DNA of 64,000 nucleotides. Source: Leptolyngbya sp. FACHB-8 (GTDB taxonomy: Bacteria > Cyanobacteriota > Cyanobacteriia > Elainellales > Elainellaceae). Within the stretch, counting starts at the first letter, position 1. Every line of letters begins with the position of its first letter. A model generated the notes under the pieces. It was not told where the DNA came from and ran no database searches. It saw only the letters and a list, made by a program, of their open reading frames with translations. Below are positions 8,424 to 17,638 of this stretch, piece by piece. The translations under genes were made by a program, and so were the position numbers. The DNA is taken from positions 1-64,000 of the forward strand of contig NZ_JACJOO010000040.1 of assembly GCF_014695575.1 (NCBI RefSeq), written 5' to 3'.

Positions 8424-9635
8424 ATGCCTAACTCTAAAATTCGTCTCCTTAAAATTTCTTACGCAGGGGATTATCGCGAAGCGGTAGAACGGTTCGCTTT
8501 GGGTGGTGAAGAGACTTATTATGCCCAACGTTACTCCGTCGATACATTTGCTGAGCTAAGCCGTCGTGTAGAATCAATTGCTCATCTTTGTTATATGACT
8601 GATGAGCCCTATAGCGAGTTATTAGACAACGGTGTACGAGCGATCGGAGCTGGATTAAAGCCTGAAAATAAGTTTGATCGAGCTCTGTTGAAGACTCTAA
8701 TTGAGCAACAAAATCCAACACATTTAGTTGTTTGTCTGCCTGACCGATGGTTGTTGAAGTGGGCGATTAAAAATCAGGTTAAAACAATGGCTGTGCTGGC
8801 AGACTCTTTCACAATGAATGGGTTTCGCGATCGCATTCGAAATTTCCGTTTAGCTCGTCTGTTAAATAATCGTTGGGTTGAGTGGGTAGGAAACCATGGC
8901 CTGAATTCTTCGATTATGTTGAAGCAAATAGGCGTCAATCCCCAAAAAGTCATCCCTTGGGACTGGCCTCATCAGACGACTCCAGAAGACTTCTCTCCAA
9001 AAGAATTACCTGATCATAGGAATCCCTACACACTTATCTTTGTTGGGCAAATCTCTGAAGCTAAAGGAGTAGGAGATGTTCTGAACGCACTAAAAAAACT
9101 GAGATTGTCTGGACTACCGGTATCGCTTCAACTTGTAGGAAGTGGCTGTGGTACTGAGCAATTCAAAGATCGGATTAAAGAACTAGAAATCGAGGAATGG
9201 GTGAATTTTTTGGGGACAGTTCCTAACAAGGAGGTACTGAATCTGATGCGGCAAGCCGATCTAGTTTTGGTCCCTAGCCGTCATGATTATCCTGAAGGGT
9301 TACCGATGACCATTTATGAAGGGCTATGTTCCCGTACTCCAATTGTTGCTTCTGATCATCCTATGTTCCAAAGCCGTTTGATTCATGGTGTTAACGCCAC
9401 CATTTTCTCATCCGGTAATTCGGATGATTTAGCTGCAAAGATTAAGCAGACTCTTTCAGATCCACTGCTTTACCAGAAGCTGTCGTTTAACTCAGCCACA
9501 GCTTGGAAAGAGCTTCAAATTCCAGTTAAAGCAGGTGAGTTACTTGAACGGTGGTTATCGGATTCTCCGGAAGACTATACCTGGTTGAGTGACTATTCGC
9601 TTGCCTCAAGCTATTACAGCAAGTTTGGTGTCTAG
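8424..9635 (+). CDS. Glycosyltransferase family 4
   Basis: The 403-residue product has the two Rossmann-like domains of GT-B enzymes. The second domain opens with IFVGQISEAKGVGDVL. It carries the donor-binding region VPSRHDYPEGLPMTIYEGL (about residues 282-301), whose two glutamates form the family EX7E motif. It should transfer a sugar from a nucleotide donor to a cell-surface polysaccharide or glycolipid. Donor and acceptor cannot be read from the sequence. It stands alone between hairpin-filled gaps, and its AT-richer sequence suggests an accessory gene. AGGG lies about 10 nt upstream of the ATG. Confidence 0.85.
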   Translation: MPNSKIRLLKISYAGDYREAVERFALGGEETYYAQRYSVDTFAELSRRVESIAHLCYMTDEPYSELLDNGVRAIGAGLKPENKFDRALLKTLIEQQNPTHLVVCLPDRWLLKWAIKNQVKTMAVLADSFTMNGFRDRIRNFRLARLLNNRWVEWVGNHGLNSSIMLKQIGVNPQKVIPWDWPHQTTPEDFSPKELPDHRNPYTLIFVGQISEAKGVGDVLNALKKLRLSGLPVSLQLVGSGCGTEQFKDRIKELEIEEWVNFLGTVPNKEVLNLMRQADLVLVPSRHDYPEGLPMTIYEGLCSRTPIVASDHPMFQSRLIHGVNATIFSSGNSDDLAAKIKQTLSDPLLYQKLSFNSATAWKELQIPVKAGELLERWLSDSPEDYTWLSDYSLASSYYSKFGV

Positions 9636-9720
9636 AGGTAGAATATCTAATTCCAGCGCAATAGGATTTACGCAAGTTCACTATACCTAGTAGATCTCCT
9701 GCATAAATTAGTTTTTGAGG

Positions 9721-9761
9721 GCGTAAATTGTTGCCCAGCGAAGCCGCGCAACAATTTACGC
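9721..9761. repeat. Perfect hairpin, 14-bp arms
   Basis: GCGTAAATTGTTGC pairs with GCAACAATTTACGC. It lies within 10 bp of the minus-strand stop at 9769. A nearby GGATTTACGCA (about 9664) resembles the terminal repeat of the family E element at 26346. Confidence 0.75.
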
Positions 9762-9768
9762 AGGAAGT

Positions 9769-10725
9769 CTAGTTTACTTCTGTAGCTGCGAGCGCTTTAT
9801 CCAAGTCTTTTACAGATGCTTGCATCATGCAGACAAATCTTTCTAAAGGAAAGCATCCCAAGTTGAGAGCAAAATGACCTCCGGCTGCAAGCAGATAGGA
9901 CTTAGCATCACGAATGTCACAACCTAAGATCTGACAGTGAGCTGCTACATTTTCGCCCAAGCGTTTGGGTTTTACTTTAAAGGATGCAGCCATGCGAATC
10001 AGGTCGAAGATAGCGTAGCCTTGCACCTTTGAACCAGCCCAATCGATTAGAACAAACTTGGGTTCTGGAGGTTGTTTTTGGGTCAACAACACATTTCCTT
10101 TCCAAAAATCCCCATGCATTAGTACATACCGGGGAGCCCATAGACCCCGTTCTAGACGGCACAAGGCTTGTGCCGCTGCCGTACGGATTTCTCCTGGCAC
10201 TTCTTCCATTAAGCTCAGGTGCTGTAATGGCGCTGCAAATTTGGTTTCAATTTCAGAGGTTGGAACAGGTACCTGAGTTACACGGGCAACTTCCTGAAGG
10301 AATTGCAACAGATGAGGCGTGATTTGAGCTCGCTGTACTGGCCAGAAAAACTTATTCTCTGAGAGCGGATATTGATACTGAAAAACTCCGAAACTAGAAC
10401 CTTGTACGTTGCCATGCCCGACGGGACCAAGAATGTGGGGAGCCAGGGATGCTCCGACGGCCTGTTTTGCGGAATTGACACGCGCGATCGCCTCCCGTAC
10501 GGAATGAGGAGCATAGGGCGAAGCCCAGTGGGCAACAGCAACAGGTTTACCTTCCTGATTTCGGAGGAGGAACTTTTGAGAGCCATCAGCCAAAGCAGAT
10601 TTTCGGCGAAAGGGCTCAACATTTTGAAAGGCTAAGGGGGTTTCATGGGCCAAGGCTTCCACGAGCTGCTCAGGTAAGACAGTCTGTGGATTAGTTAATT
10701 GCTTGGAAGGAATGAAACTGACCAT
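9769..10725 (-). CDS. APH/choline-kinase-like phosphotransferase
   Basis: The 318-residue protein has the aminoglycoside phosphotransferase-type catalytic centre. Brenner's loop is HGDFWKGN (204-211, Asp206 as catalytic base) and the metal-binding motif is LIDWAG (226-231). The N-lobe is short and the usual lysine is not obvious. Family members phosphorylate small alcohols such as aminoglycosides, choline, homoserine or sugars. Substrate and pathway cannot be assigned here. It is convergent with the glycosyltransferase and separated from it by a hairpin. No strong Shine-Dalgarno sequence precedes the ATG. Confidence 0.8.
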   Translation of the reverse strand: MVSFIPSKQLTNPQTVLPEQLVEALAHETPLAFQNVEPFRRKSALADGSQKFLLRNQEGKPVAVAHWASPYAPHSVREAIARVNSAKQAVGASLAPHILGPVGHGNVQGSSFGVFQYQYPLSENKFFWPVQRAQITPHLLQFLQEVARVTQVPVPTSEIETKFAAPLQHLSLMEEVPGEIRTAAAQALCRLERGLWAPRYVLMHGDFWKGNVLLTQKQPPEPKFVLIDWAGSKVQGYAIFDLIRMAASFKVKPKRLGENVAAHCQILGCDIRDAKSYLLAAGGHFALNLGCFPLERFVCMMQASVKDLDKALAATEVN

Positions 10726-11169
10726 TTTTTTTAGCTCTCAAAAACAGTGAATGAAAGTCAACTCATATAAACGCCTCGCTACTTTGACAACCGTTTCTGG
10801 TGGGTCTACCAGCTGATGGGAAGTAAGCTTACGAGTCGTCAGGATGGTTAGTACTAACCCTGCCTTAAATTGGATTAATTCCTCTTTAAGGTTCTCTGCC
10901 TTTAAATTAATCGATACTTAATTAGAAGTTAACCTTTCTTTCCAGCATTCATCGAAGCTTTAAGGATGTCCCAAACGGCCGAAATTCAATATCTAGAGTG
11001 TCTAGCACCATGCTCTGGATAGATCTTCTATCTATCTTTAGGCGTATTTTTAGGAGACATCTTCTAATTGTCGGAAAGAGCCTATGTGTCTGTTAACTAC
11101 CTTTTCCATAGGGCGAAAAGACGCAGGTATACCCATACTTACATCCGTATTTCATAAAAAGTAGAAACC

Positions 11170-11216
11170 CAAAAATCTTGGTTTTTGCTGTGAAGTAGCG
11201 AAAACCAAGATTTTTG
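11170..11216. repeat. Perfect hairpin, 16-bp arms
   Basis: CAAAAATCTTGGTTTT pairs with AAAACCAAGATTTTTG around a 15-base loop. Confidence 0.8.
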
Positions 11217-11523
11217 ACTTCCGAGGCACGATATAAGTACAGGGCTGACGCAGCGTATGTGGCGTGGCGGGCTCTGTACACCGCACTATGTAAAACAATG
11301 CACCAAACCTGGTGGACTTGTGTGAGACCTAAAGTATTAGGAAAAATAAAGTTTTATTAGGCAATAATGATGCTTCAAATTTGCAGATGGGGTATGGCAC
11401 AGGCGTACTGTATCGCCTTTCCATCGCACTCTATCCCTCAGGCTTCCTGCATGAATTGTTGCCAGGTTTTGCCGCAAATGATTCATGTTCTTAAAAAACG
11501 ATTCATGTAGAAGTTCTACAAGC

Positions 11524-11620
11524 TTATAGCAATGTGCAAGTGCGTTAAGTACAGCAACGGTGGTGTGGGGCACGAAGTGCCCCACACCACCGTACTTAAT
11601 CAACCCGCACAGCGCTATAA
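11524..11620. repeat. Family B element, best-preserved copy
   Basis: Ends TTATAGC and GCGCTATAA frame inner repeats GTTAAGTAC and GTACTTAA. The central perfect hairpin has 15-bp arms (CGGTGGTGTGGGGCA and its complement) around loop CGAAG. Relatives lie at 7993-8080 and 41447-41545. Confidence 0.8.
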
Positions 11621-11644
11621 AGTCGTATCCTAAATGTTAAGAAA

Positions 11645-11675
11645 AGCCAGTGTAGCGCTTAGCGCTACACTGGCT
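11645..11675. repeat. Near-perfect palindrome, 15-bp arms with one-base centre
   Basis: AGCCAGTGTAGCGCT and AGCGCTACACTGGCT are separated by a single T. It lies about 40 bp downstream of the minus-strand stop at 11717, where it could end that transcript. Confidence 0.8.
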
Positions 11676-11716
11676 CTGTAATGCAGTAGTGTAGTGTACA
11701 TTTAGGTCGATAAAAG

Positions 11717-13264
11717 TTAAGCTGCAACTGTTTCGCGGCTTTCTACATGATCGCGGAGTTGGGTTTCAATTTCATCGCAGACAACTTGACGGTAGGCAAT
11801 GAAATGCTCGCCTAAAGCACAGATTGATAAGTAATGTTGCCACAGACGTGGTTTGGTCTGCATGATGTGAAACAGGTAGCGCCAGAAAGTCCAGCGGGTT
11901 TTACGCTGAATACCTTGTCGCCAGCAGATAGTCAATAGAGCCCGAATAGCTGCCCAACTGGGGGTACGCAATGCTGTTTTATGCTTGGGTTCACCCATCA
12001 GAAGAAACTGATTGTAGACCCGATCTAAATAGTTTTGTGGGTCGTAAAGTACCCAAAATGCTTGCATGTATTCGCGAGCGATCGCCTCAATCGACCGGGT
12101 TGGCACGAAGTTCATCAGGGTCGTCTGGTTAATGTTGGCCCCTTCCTTTAACAGCCGTCCCTCCTTCTGTAGCCGTTCCCATAGAGCGGTGTTGGGCAAC
12201 GCCTGAAGCATGCTGAACATGGCCATCGCAATAGATGTGTTTGTAACAAATTGGATGATGCGATCGCCCGCCCCAGGCTTCTCGCCATCAAACCCAATAA
12301 TGAACCCGGCTGTCACTCGCAGACCGTAGCTCATGATTTTCTGAACCGATTCCGAGAGGGGGTCACGGGTGTTCTGGAATTTTCGAGTGAGAGAGAGACT
12401 GTCTGAGTCGGGGGTTTCAATGCCCAGAAAGACGGCATTAAAGTTGCATTCCTGCATTAACTCCAGCATCTCTTCGTCTTGGGCCAAGTCTACCGAGGCT
12501 TCTGTGTTCAAGTAGAAGGGATACTCGTGCTCCTGCATCCAATCCTTAAGTGCTCGCAACAGCAGCTTTACATTACGCTTGTTGCCGATAAAGTTATCAT
12601 CCACCAGGAAAATGCTGCGCCGCCAGCCCAACTCGTAGAGCCGCTGAAGTTCGGCCAGGAATTGCTCTGGTGTTTTGGTACGGGATTTGCGGCCATACAG
12701 CACAATAATGTCGCAGAATTCGCACTGAAACGGGCATCCCCGCGAGAACTGCACCGACATATTGTCGTAGGCATCCATTTCCAGGAGATCGAAGCGAGGA
12801 ATTGGGGTTGCCGTCACATCGGGTTTCCCGTCTGTACGGAAGGTCCCGCTGGTATCTCCTCGCTCCCATGCTTCTACAAACATGGGTAGGGTGATTTCGC
12901 CTTCATCCAGAATTAAGAAGTCGGCTCCTGTTGCTGCGGCCTCTTCGGGCATGGAGGTGGGGTAGGGGCCACCTACGGCAACGGGTTTTCCACGCCGTTT
13001 GGCTTCTTTAATCTGGGCAGCAAAATCCTCGCGTTGCACAATCATGGCAGAGAGCATGACCAAGTCAGCCCACTCCCATTCAGCCTCGGTGATGTCTCGC
13101 ACATTGCGATCCACCAGCCGAAATTCCCAATCTTGAGGTAAGAGTGCTGCTACTGTAACCAGCCCCAGAGGAGGAAGCAGTGCCTTCCGATCCACCAGGG
13201 ACAGCGCTCGTTCAAAAGACCAGAAGCTGGTCGGGAAAAGCGGATACACCAGGAGAACTCGCAT
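11717..13264 (-). CDS. B12-binding domain radical SAM protein
   Basis: The protein has 515 residues. Residues 1-130 form the cobalamin-binding Rossmann-like domain found in class B radical SAM enzymes. The radical SAM core follows, with the 4Fe-4S motif CPFQCEFC (Cys177, Cys181, Cys184). The C-terminal part resembles the DUF4070 extension of this superfamily. Members include methylases such as the hopanoid C-2 methylase HpnP, which shares the general layout, but I see no basis to call it HpnP. It would methylate or rearrange an unactivated carbon of an unknown substrate. It is separated from mutL by about 190 bp. AGAGGGTAGG precedes the ATG. Confidence 0.85.
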   Translation of the reverse strand: MRVLLVYPLFPTSFWSFERALSLVDRKALLPPLGLVTVAALLPQDWEFRLVDRNVRDITEAEWEWADLVMLSAMIVQREDFAAQIKEAKRRGKPVAVGGPYPTSMPEEAAATGADFLILDEGEITLPMFVEAWERGDTSGTFRTDGKPDVTATPIPRFDLLEMDAYDNMSVQFSRGCPFQCEFCDIIVLYGRKSRTKTPEQFLAELQRLYELGWRRSIFLVDDNFIGNKRNVKLLLRALKDWMQEHEYPFYLNTEASVDLAQDEEMLELMQECNFNAVFLGIETPDSDSLSLTRKFQNTRDPLSESVQKIMSYGLRVTAGFIIGFDGEKPGAGDRIIQFVTNTSIAMAMFSMLQALPNTALWERLQKEGRLLKEGANINQTTLMNFVPTRSIEAIAREYMQAFWVLYDPQNYLDRVYNQFLLMGEPKHKTALRTPSWAAIRALLTICWRQGIQRKTRWTFWRYLFHIMQTKPRLWQHYLSICALGEHFIAYRQVVCDEIETQLRDHVESRETVAA

Positions 13265-13367
13265 GAAAGCCTACCCTCTGCATGGAATTTTTCATTACTT
13301 TACCGCCAATTGATAAAATCCACACTAAGGGATGCCAGTTATGGGCGTTTTGGGAATTGGCTTGGGG

Positions 13368-13453
13368 GCGGTAGAGGGCAGAGGGCAGAAGTTATGGATG
13401 CAGCGAAAATCCAGGAACCGCGAGTAGCTAGATAACTACCTTCTGCCTCCTGC
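13368..13453. repeat. Heptameric repeat tract between mutL and the radical SAM gene
   Basis: GGGCAGAGGGCAGAAG (about 13375-13390) repeats the heptad GGCAGAR. An inverted counterpart, CTTCTGCCTCCTGCC, lies at about 13439-13453, next to the mutL stop. This resembles the short tandem heptamer repeats of filamentous cyanobacteria. Confidence 0.55.
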
Positions 13454-13454
13454 C

Positions 13455-15164
13455 TTAAATACCGTGGCTTTTGCCAATCACCCAGTGGCGGCGGAAGAAG
13501 CGGGAAAGGCTGGATTCTTGAAGTTGAAGGGCGATCGGGCGGCCGTGCGGACAAGTACGGGGATTTTGGGTAGCTTGCCACTGATTGAGCAGAGTTTGCA
13601 TTTCGGGAAGGGTGAGGGGAGCCCCGTTGCGAATAGCAGTGCGGCAGGCGGTTGCGACCAAGGCCGTATCCAGATCGCCTCCTAAACTCAGTTCCAGGAT
13701 GGCGTCGGCGCAGTCCTTCCGCTGATGCAGTGGTTCTGGAATTTGACGCACGGCCCACAGATCCTCGCCAAAGGTATCCACATCCAGTCCAAGGCGTTGA
13801 AGTTGGGCAATCTGTGATGGATTCAGTTGACCCAGGATGAGGGGGGGATCGAGTGGCATGAGATTCCAGCGATCGCACAACCGCTCATACAGCACGCGTT
13901 CATGGGCGATATGCTGCTCCACCAGCCAGATGCCAGTGGGGTGCTCTGCAACGATATACATCTGATGCAACTGGGCGATCGCCCGCAACTCCGATGCTGG
14001 AACCGTATCTTCCCCTTCAACCGGCGGCATAACTTGACGACTGGGGTAGCTACCGGATTCTTCAGATGCATGCACCAGTTGACTAATGCGCCCGGTGTAA
14101 AACGTTTCCTTTAGCTCAGCGGTGCTTTCGCTAAGGGCTTGCTGGATGGCGTTGTGCAGGTGCGATCGCCATTCATCCAGGGCCTTGATGTAAATCTCGG
14201 CCTTGGCGGGGTGACGGTTCCAATCAATTTGATCGGGGGGTAGATGAAGATGGGCAAAGCAAACGGGATGGCGATCGCGCGGTAGAGTGCGGCGAAATGC
14301 AGCCAGAATGGTTTGCTCAAGCTCTGGAATGCGAACCATACGGCCATTGATCGCGACCTTAACCCAGTCGGGCCTGTGGCGGTGGCAGCGATCGGGGAGG
14401 CCGAGGGTGAGGTGGATGGAAGTGGAAGGGGGGCTGATGGGCCGAGGGTTAGAAGAGGCAGTGCGTGGATGGGTGGGTGGAGCGTAGCGGATTTCGTGGA
14501 GGTCTTGGGGAGTGAGGGTGGGGAGAAGTTGAGGGATGAGTTGGCGGGGAGTAGGGGTGCCCCAGAGGGAGAACCAACTGCGATCGCCCTGGTAAACCTG
14601 CCAGGTGACGGTCGGGTGACAGAGGGCCAGGTAGTGCAGGGTGAGCTGAATGGTGCGGAGTTGTTGCGCGGGGCTGGGGAGGCTCTGGCGACGGGGGAGC
14701 CAGTCGGCGAAGAGGTTGCCAACACGGACAATGGTACCGGGAGCGATCGCGGCCACTTCGGTTTCTACAACATCGCCCTGATGGTCATAAGTAACCCACC
14801 ATCCGTCGGGCGAGTCAGCGGCGCGGCTGCCAATTTGTAAGTCTGCGAGTTGGGCGATGCTGTGCAGTGCTTCGCCACGAAAGCCCAGGCTATGGATGTC
14901 CCAGAGATCGCAGTCTTGCGCTAATTTGCTGGTGCGGTGAGATAGGGCAGCTTGCTGCAAGTCTTCGAGGAACATGCCGTTGCCGTTATCGGCGAGCTGA
15001 AGCCGCCATTGCTCCGGCCACAGGGCAATGGTAATGCGAGTGGCTCCGGCATCCAGGGCATTTTCTGCCAGTTCGCGTACCACAGCAGCCAGAGAGTCGA
15101 TGACTTCTCCGGCGGCCATACGTTGCACCAGATCGGGAGGAAGGGGGTAGATGTGGGCCGTCAT
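13455..15164 (-). CDS. mutL: DNA mismatch repair protein MutL
   Basis: The 569-residue protein has the GHKL ATPase head with RELAENALDAGA (Glu31 and Asn35 equivalent to the catalytic and Mg2+ residues), DNGNGM and GFRGEAL. The C-terminal domain carries EQHIAHERVLYE, a variant of the DQHA(X)2E(X)4E nuclease motif, plus CPHGRP. It therefore probably retains the latent nicking endonuclease that is usual in bacteria lacking MutH. MutL couples MutS mismatch recognition to strand removal. mutS is not in the window. The linker near residues 220-260 is Pro/Ser-rich. It overlaps nothing and stands alone. Confidence 0.93.
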   Translation of the reverse strand: MTAHIYPLPPDLVQRMAAGEVIDSLAAVVRELAENALDAGATRITIALWPEQWRLQLADNGNGMFLEDLQQAALSHRTSKLAQDCDLWDIHSLGFRGEALHSIAQLADLQIGSRAADSPDGWWVTYDHQGDVVETEVAAIAPGTIVRVGNLFADWLPRRQSLPSPAQQLRTIQLTLHYLALCHPTVTWQVYQGDRSWFSLWGTPTPRQLIPQLLPTLTPQDLHEIRYAPPTHPRTASSNPRPISPPSTSIHLTLGLPDRCHRHRPDWVKVAINGRMVRIPELEQTILAAFRRTLPRDRHPVCFAHLHLPPDQIDWNRHPAKAEIYIKALDEWRSHLHNAIQQALSESTAELKETFYTGRISQLVHASEESGSYPSRQVMPPVEGEDTVPASELRAIAQLHQMYIVAEHPTGIWLVEQHIAHERVLYERLCDRWNLMPLDPPLILGQLNPSQIAQLQRLGLDVDTFGEDLWAVRQIPEPLHQRKDCADAILELSLGGDLDTALVATACRTAIRNGAPLTLPEMQTLLNQWQATQNPRTCPHGRPIALQLQESSLSRFFRRHWVIGKSHGI

Positions 15165-15374
15165 TGAGGTAGAAAAAAGTTGGAAGTGGTGGAGCGATCG
15201 CCCCCTTCCGATATGCGAAAACAGGTGGAGGAGTCAAACACGACTCCTAATTCTCTCGTGCAATTCAAATTACGAAATCAGCAGCCAGTTCAACATGATG
15301 CTCACCTGACGTTGAAAGCCCTTCAATTCTCGCTCGCACTTTCAACCCACGATGTCATGAGCTCAGTGCCCAAT

Positions 15375-16718
15375 CTAATGGCTCTCCAATCGTCGTCGCC
15401 AATCCTCATCAATTTTGTCTTTTTGGGCCAACTCCTGTTCGGTGAGATCCTCTTCGGTCGTGTAGGCCAGGTCGCGGGCACTAACGATGGTGCGAGTGGC
15501 AAACTCGCTGGCATAGGTGAGTTTGCGTTGCACGGTATTATCGGCTTCATTGAGGGCGATCGCCCGCTCCTGCCGCTCCTCATTCCGGGCCTCAATGCGC
15601 TTGTTGCGCCACTGAATCCAGAAGTAGCGAGCTAAAGGAATTCCCAAAAATGCAACGCCATAGGCCAGCAAAAAGCCAAAGATCCCCGTAGTAAAGCTAA
15701 CGACGCTGCCAGCAAACCCTGCTTCAGCCATAATTTGGGCAAGAATGCTAACGACTTCTCTATCTTGCAAAGCCCGCCACAGGGCTAAAGCCGCCACTAA
15801 ATTAATGCCCCCCAGGCTAATGGCCCACATCTTTTGAGTAGAACTGGCTGCACTAAACTGCCAGGGAGTTTCTTTCAAATAGGCGGGAACTGGAGTGGCC
15901 TGGTGCTCCTCGGCCATGACCTGTAATTCTGGGAAGCGGTAGATTAAATCTCCTTCTGGGCTTACCTCAGGACGGCCGTTGAAGCGGCTTAGCACCGGTA
16001 ACATGTAGTCTTCCAGGTCACGGCTGGAGCCATTGCCGAGGTTATCTAAATACGGAGAAATTTGCTCGGCTACGACGGAGCCCCCGTTATTGCGAATGGT
16101 AGTGGCGATCGCCTGCCAGCGTCGTTCCTCTAAGTTGGTATTGGGGTTTCCGTCCCCAAACAGGAACGAGAAGATGGATTCCAGAAAGCTCATCTGGCCA
16201 TCTCGGCCTCTAAATTGACGGCGTTCGTAACTGCGCCGTCCATAGCCGGGGGAGAATAGATAGAACCAATCTGGGCCAATCCATAGACGCGGTAAGAAAA
16301 CTGGGCCGAAACCCCCTCCCCCTCCTCGGTCATTGTCCCGATTTTGAGAACTGGCGGCTGAGAGGGCGATCGCAATAATAATCAGCGTCAGCACAATCAG
16401 CACCAGGGAGGCAATCAGTACCACCCCAAAGGAGACACGGATCAGGTAAAACAAAACCCGCCAAATTTGGCTCCACCACTTTTGCAGCCGCAGGCGAAAA
16501 TACTTGCCCTGCAGAATTCCCTGCATTCCTCGGGGAAACACATAGGCCAGCTCTCCGGTTTCGGACACCTGCATATGCCCGCCGACTTCGGAGGCCAGGG
16601 TCAGCAATCCCTGCTCGGCCAGTTGCAAATCCATTCCTGCCTGGGCGGCCACGTCGCCTGCGGTGACGCGATAATGAAGCTGTTCCACCGCCCGCATAAT
16701 GTCGCGGTTGGGCACCAT
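15375..16718 (-). CDS. Conserved multi-pass membrane protein of unknown function
   Basis: I start the protein at ATG 16718 (MVPNRDIMRAVEQLHYRV, 447 aa). The 46-codon extension upstream has no protein-like character. A soluble N-terminal part resembling a winged helix (about 1-85) is followed by a strong membrane segment near 105-135. A Gly-rich stretch with FGPVFLP comes next, then a second soluble winged-helix-like repeat (about 215-290). Two more membrane segments lie near 315-385, and the charged C-terminal tail contains DEDWRRRLESH-type sequence. I recall homologues in cyanobacteria and plastids, some loosely annotated as iron-sulfur biogenesis proteins, but no cluster-binding cysteines are visible here. 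Confidence 0.75.
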   Translation of the reverse strand: MVPNRDIMRAVEQLHYRVTAGDVAAQAGMDLQLAEQGLLTLASEVGGHMQVSETGELAYVFPRGMQGILQGKYFRLRLQKWWSQIWRVLFYLIRVSFGVVLIASLVLIVLTLIIIAIALSAASSQNRDNDRGGGGGFGPVFLPRLWIGPDWFYLFSPGYGRRSYERRQFRGRDGQMSFLESIFSFLFGDGNPNTNLEERRWQAIATTIRNNGGSVVAEQISPYLDNLGNGSSRDLEDYMLPVLSRFNGRPEVSPEGDLIYRFPELQVMAEEHQATPVPAYLKETPWQFSAASSTQKMWAISLGGINLVAALALWRALQDREVVSILAQIMAEAGFAGSVVSFTTGIFGFLLAYGVAFLGIPLARYFWIQWRNKRIEARNEERQERAIALNEADNTVQRKLTYASEFATRTIVSARDLAYTTEEDLTEQELAQKDKIDEDWRRRLESH

Positions 16719-16880
16719 TTGTTCTATTCCTAAGTGTAGAGCTACCTTCACTCTAGGAATTTTTTCAGGAATTCGACAACTTGGCTCTGTTAAAGTTTTT
16801 GGGGATTTGATAGAGATCCCCGATCTGGACAGAAATCGATCGCTCCAAAAACACACCCTGATCGCTACTTGGGAGTAAGA

Positions 16881-17300
16881 TTACAGGCCGGGAAGCACTG
16901 CCGGGGTAGGGCTGGTCGAGTACCATTGCATCTCAATCGGCCCCAAAGGTGAGTGATTGGAATCGTCAGCGTTTGCTGTCGATAGGGTCGCCAGGTGGTT
17001 GAGGGTTACTCCAAGGCCAGCGGTGAGAAGGGCGATCGCTCCCCCAACGATGAACCAGCGGGTGCGGGTGTTCATTTCCAATGCTGTTTCCCTTGCGCTT
17101 GTCTGGGGTTGAATGCCTGATAGCTGGTGAGCTTTGAGGGGCGGTAATTCGTATCCAGCATAGGGCAGGGGTAAGGGCTCCACCGCTTCGGGTTCTTCCC
17201 ACACCACGGAACCATCTGGGAACACTACTACATTTGGTTGGAGGGTCTTCACGAACTGGGAACCCGTAGATGCCTGAGACGAACGTAATGTTCTGGTCAT
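16881..17300 (-). CDS. Single-pass membrane protein of unknown function
   Basis: The product is 139 aa from ATG 17300 (MTRTLRSSQASTGSQFVK). A longer frame from GTG 17402 is possible but has no ribosome-binding site, whereas GAGGG precedes the ATG by about 11 nt. A soluble N-terminal half with VVVFPDGSVVWEEPE is followed by one hydrophobic segment (about 82-103). The tail is short and Ser/Thr/Pro-rich. No known domain was recognised. It lies about 160 bp upstream of the membrane protein gene on the same strand and may be cotranscribed. Confidence 0.6.
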   Translation of the reverse strand: MTRTLRSSQASTGSQFVKTLQPNVVVFPDGSVVWEEPEAVEPLPLPYAGYELPPLKAHQLSGIQPQTSARETALEMNTRTRWFIVGGAIALLTAGLGVTLNHLATLSTANADDSNHSPLGPIEMQWYSTSPTPAVLPGL

Positions 17301-17638
17301 AATTTGTTGAGCCCTCAGGGTTAATTCTCTTGATGCTATTAAGTATCTCCCCTCTCCCCGCCTTCTCTGGTGATGCAATTCCTCATAAACCCGTGATCTC
17401 ACGGGCGACGTAGAGGTGATGGCCGTCCATCATCCCTCCTGATCCAGATTGAAGTTCTGTGTGAGGTAAATCACAGTTGCAAGATCTCAGTAGGAGTAGC
17501 CCAGTACAAAACCCAATTCACGTTAAAGTATCCATAGGCTGTATATTGGCTCTCGCTATGGGCTGACGTTGGTTAGCTAACGGCTTCATTCGCTAGTATG
17601 GGCCTATAAAATTCTTGGATGGTAAACCGGGTTAAGCT
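17301..17638. other. Divergent promoter gap upstream of ycf3
   Basis: The gap separates the minus-strand membrane protein gene from ycf3. An AGGAGG at about 17438-17443 (minus strand) precedes a 16-codon frame that stops quickly. This could be a leader peptide or chance. No RNA gene was seen. Confidence 0.45.

Larger units (their letters stand above)
10726..11716. other. About 1 kb without a gene, holding several palindromic elements
   Basis: Three clear elements are present: 11170-11216, family B at 11524-11620 and 11645-11675. An AT-rich tract around 10860-10960 has no recognisable coding content. Short frames at 11093-11281 and 11337-11603 run through the palindromes and lack start signals. 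No RNA gene was recognised. Confidence 0.6.

Noticed and set aside
8424-10725. Genomic island formed by the glycosyltransferase and the APH-like kinase
   Set aside because: The region is flanked by repeats and the glycosyltransferase is somewhat AT-rich, but HIP1 sites occur within it and there is no integrase, tRNA or attachment site.
11337-11603. An 88-codon minus-strand frame in the 1-kb gap
   Set aside because: It runs through the family B palindrome, so its reading frame is a by-product of the repeat.
11717-13264. Calling the radical SAM protein the hopanoid methylase HpnP
   Set aside because: The overall domain layout agrees, but the N-terminal and mid sequence differ from HpnP as I remember it, so only the superfamily is named.
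13652-14840. Long plus-strand frames opposite mutL
   Set aside because: They are shadows of the GC-rich mutL coding strand. mutL itself has all family motifs.
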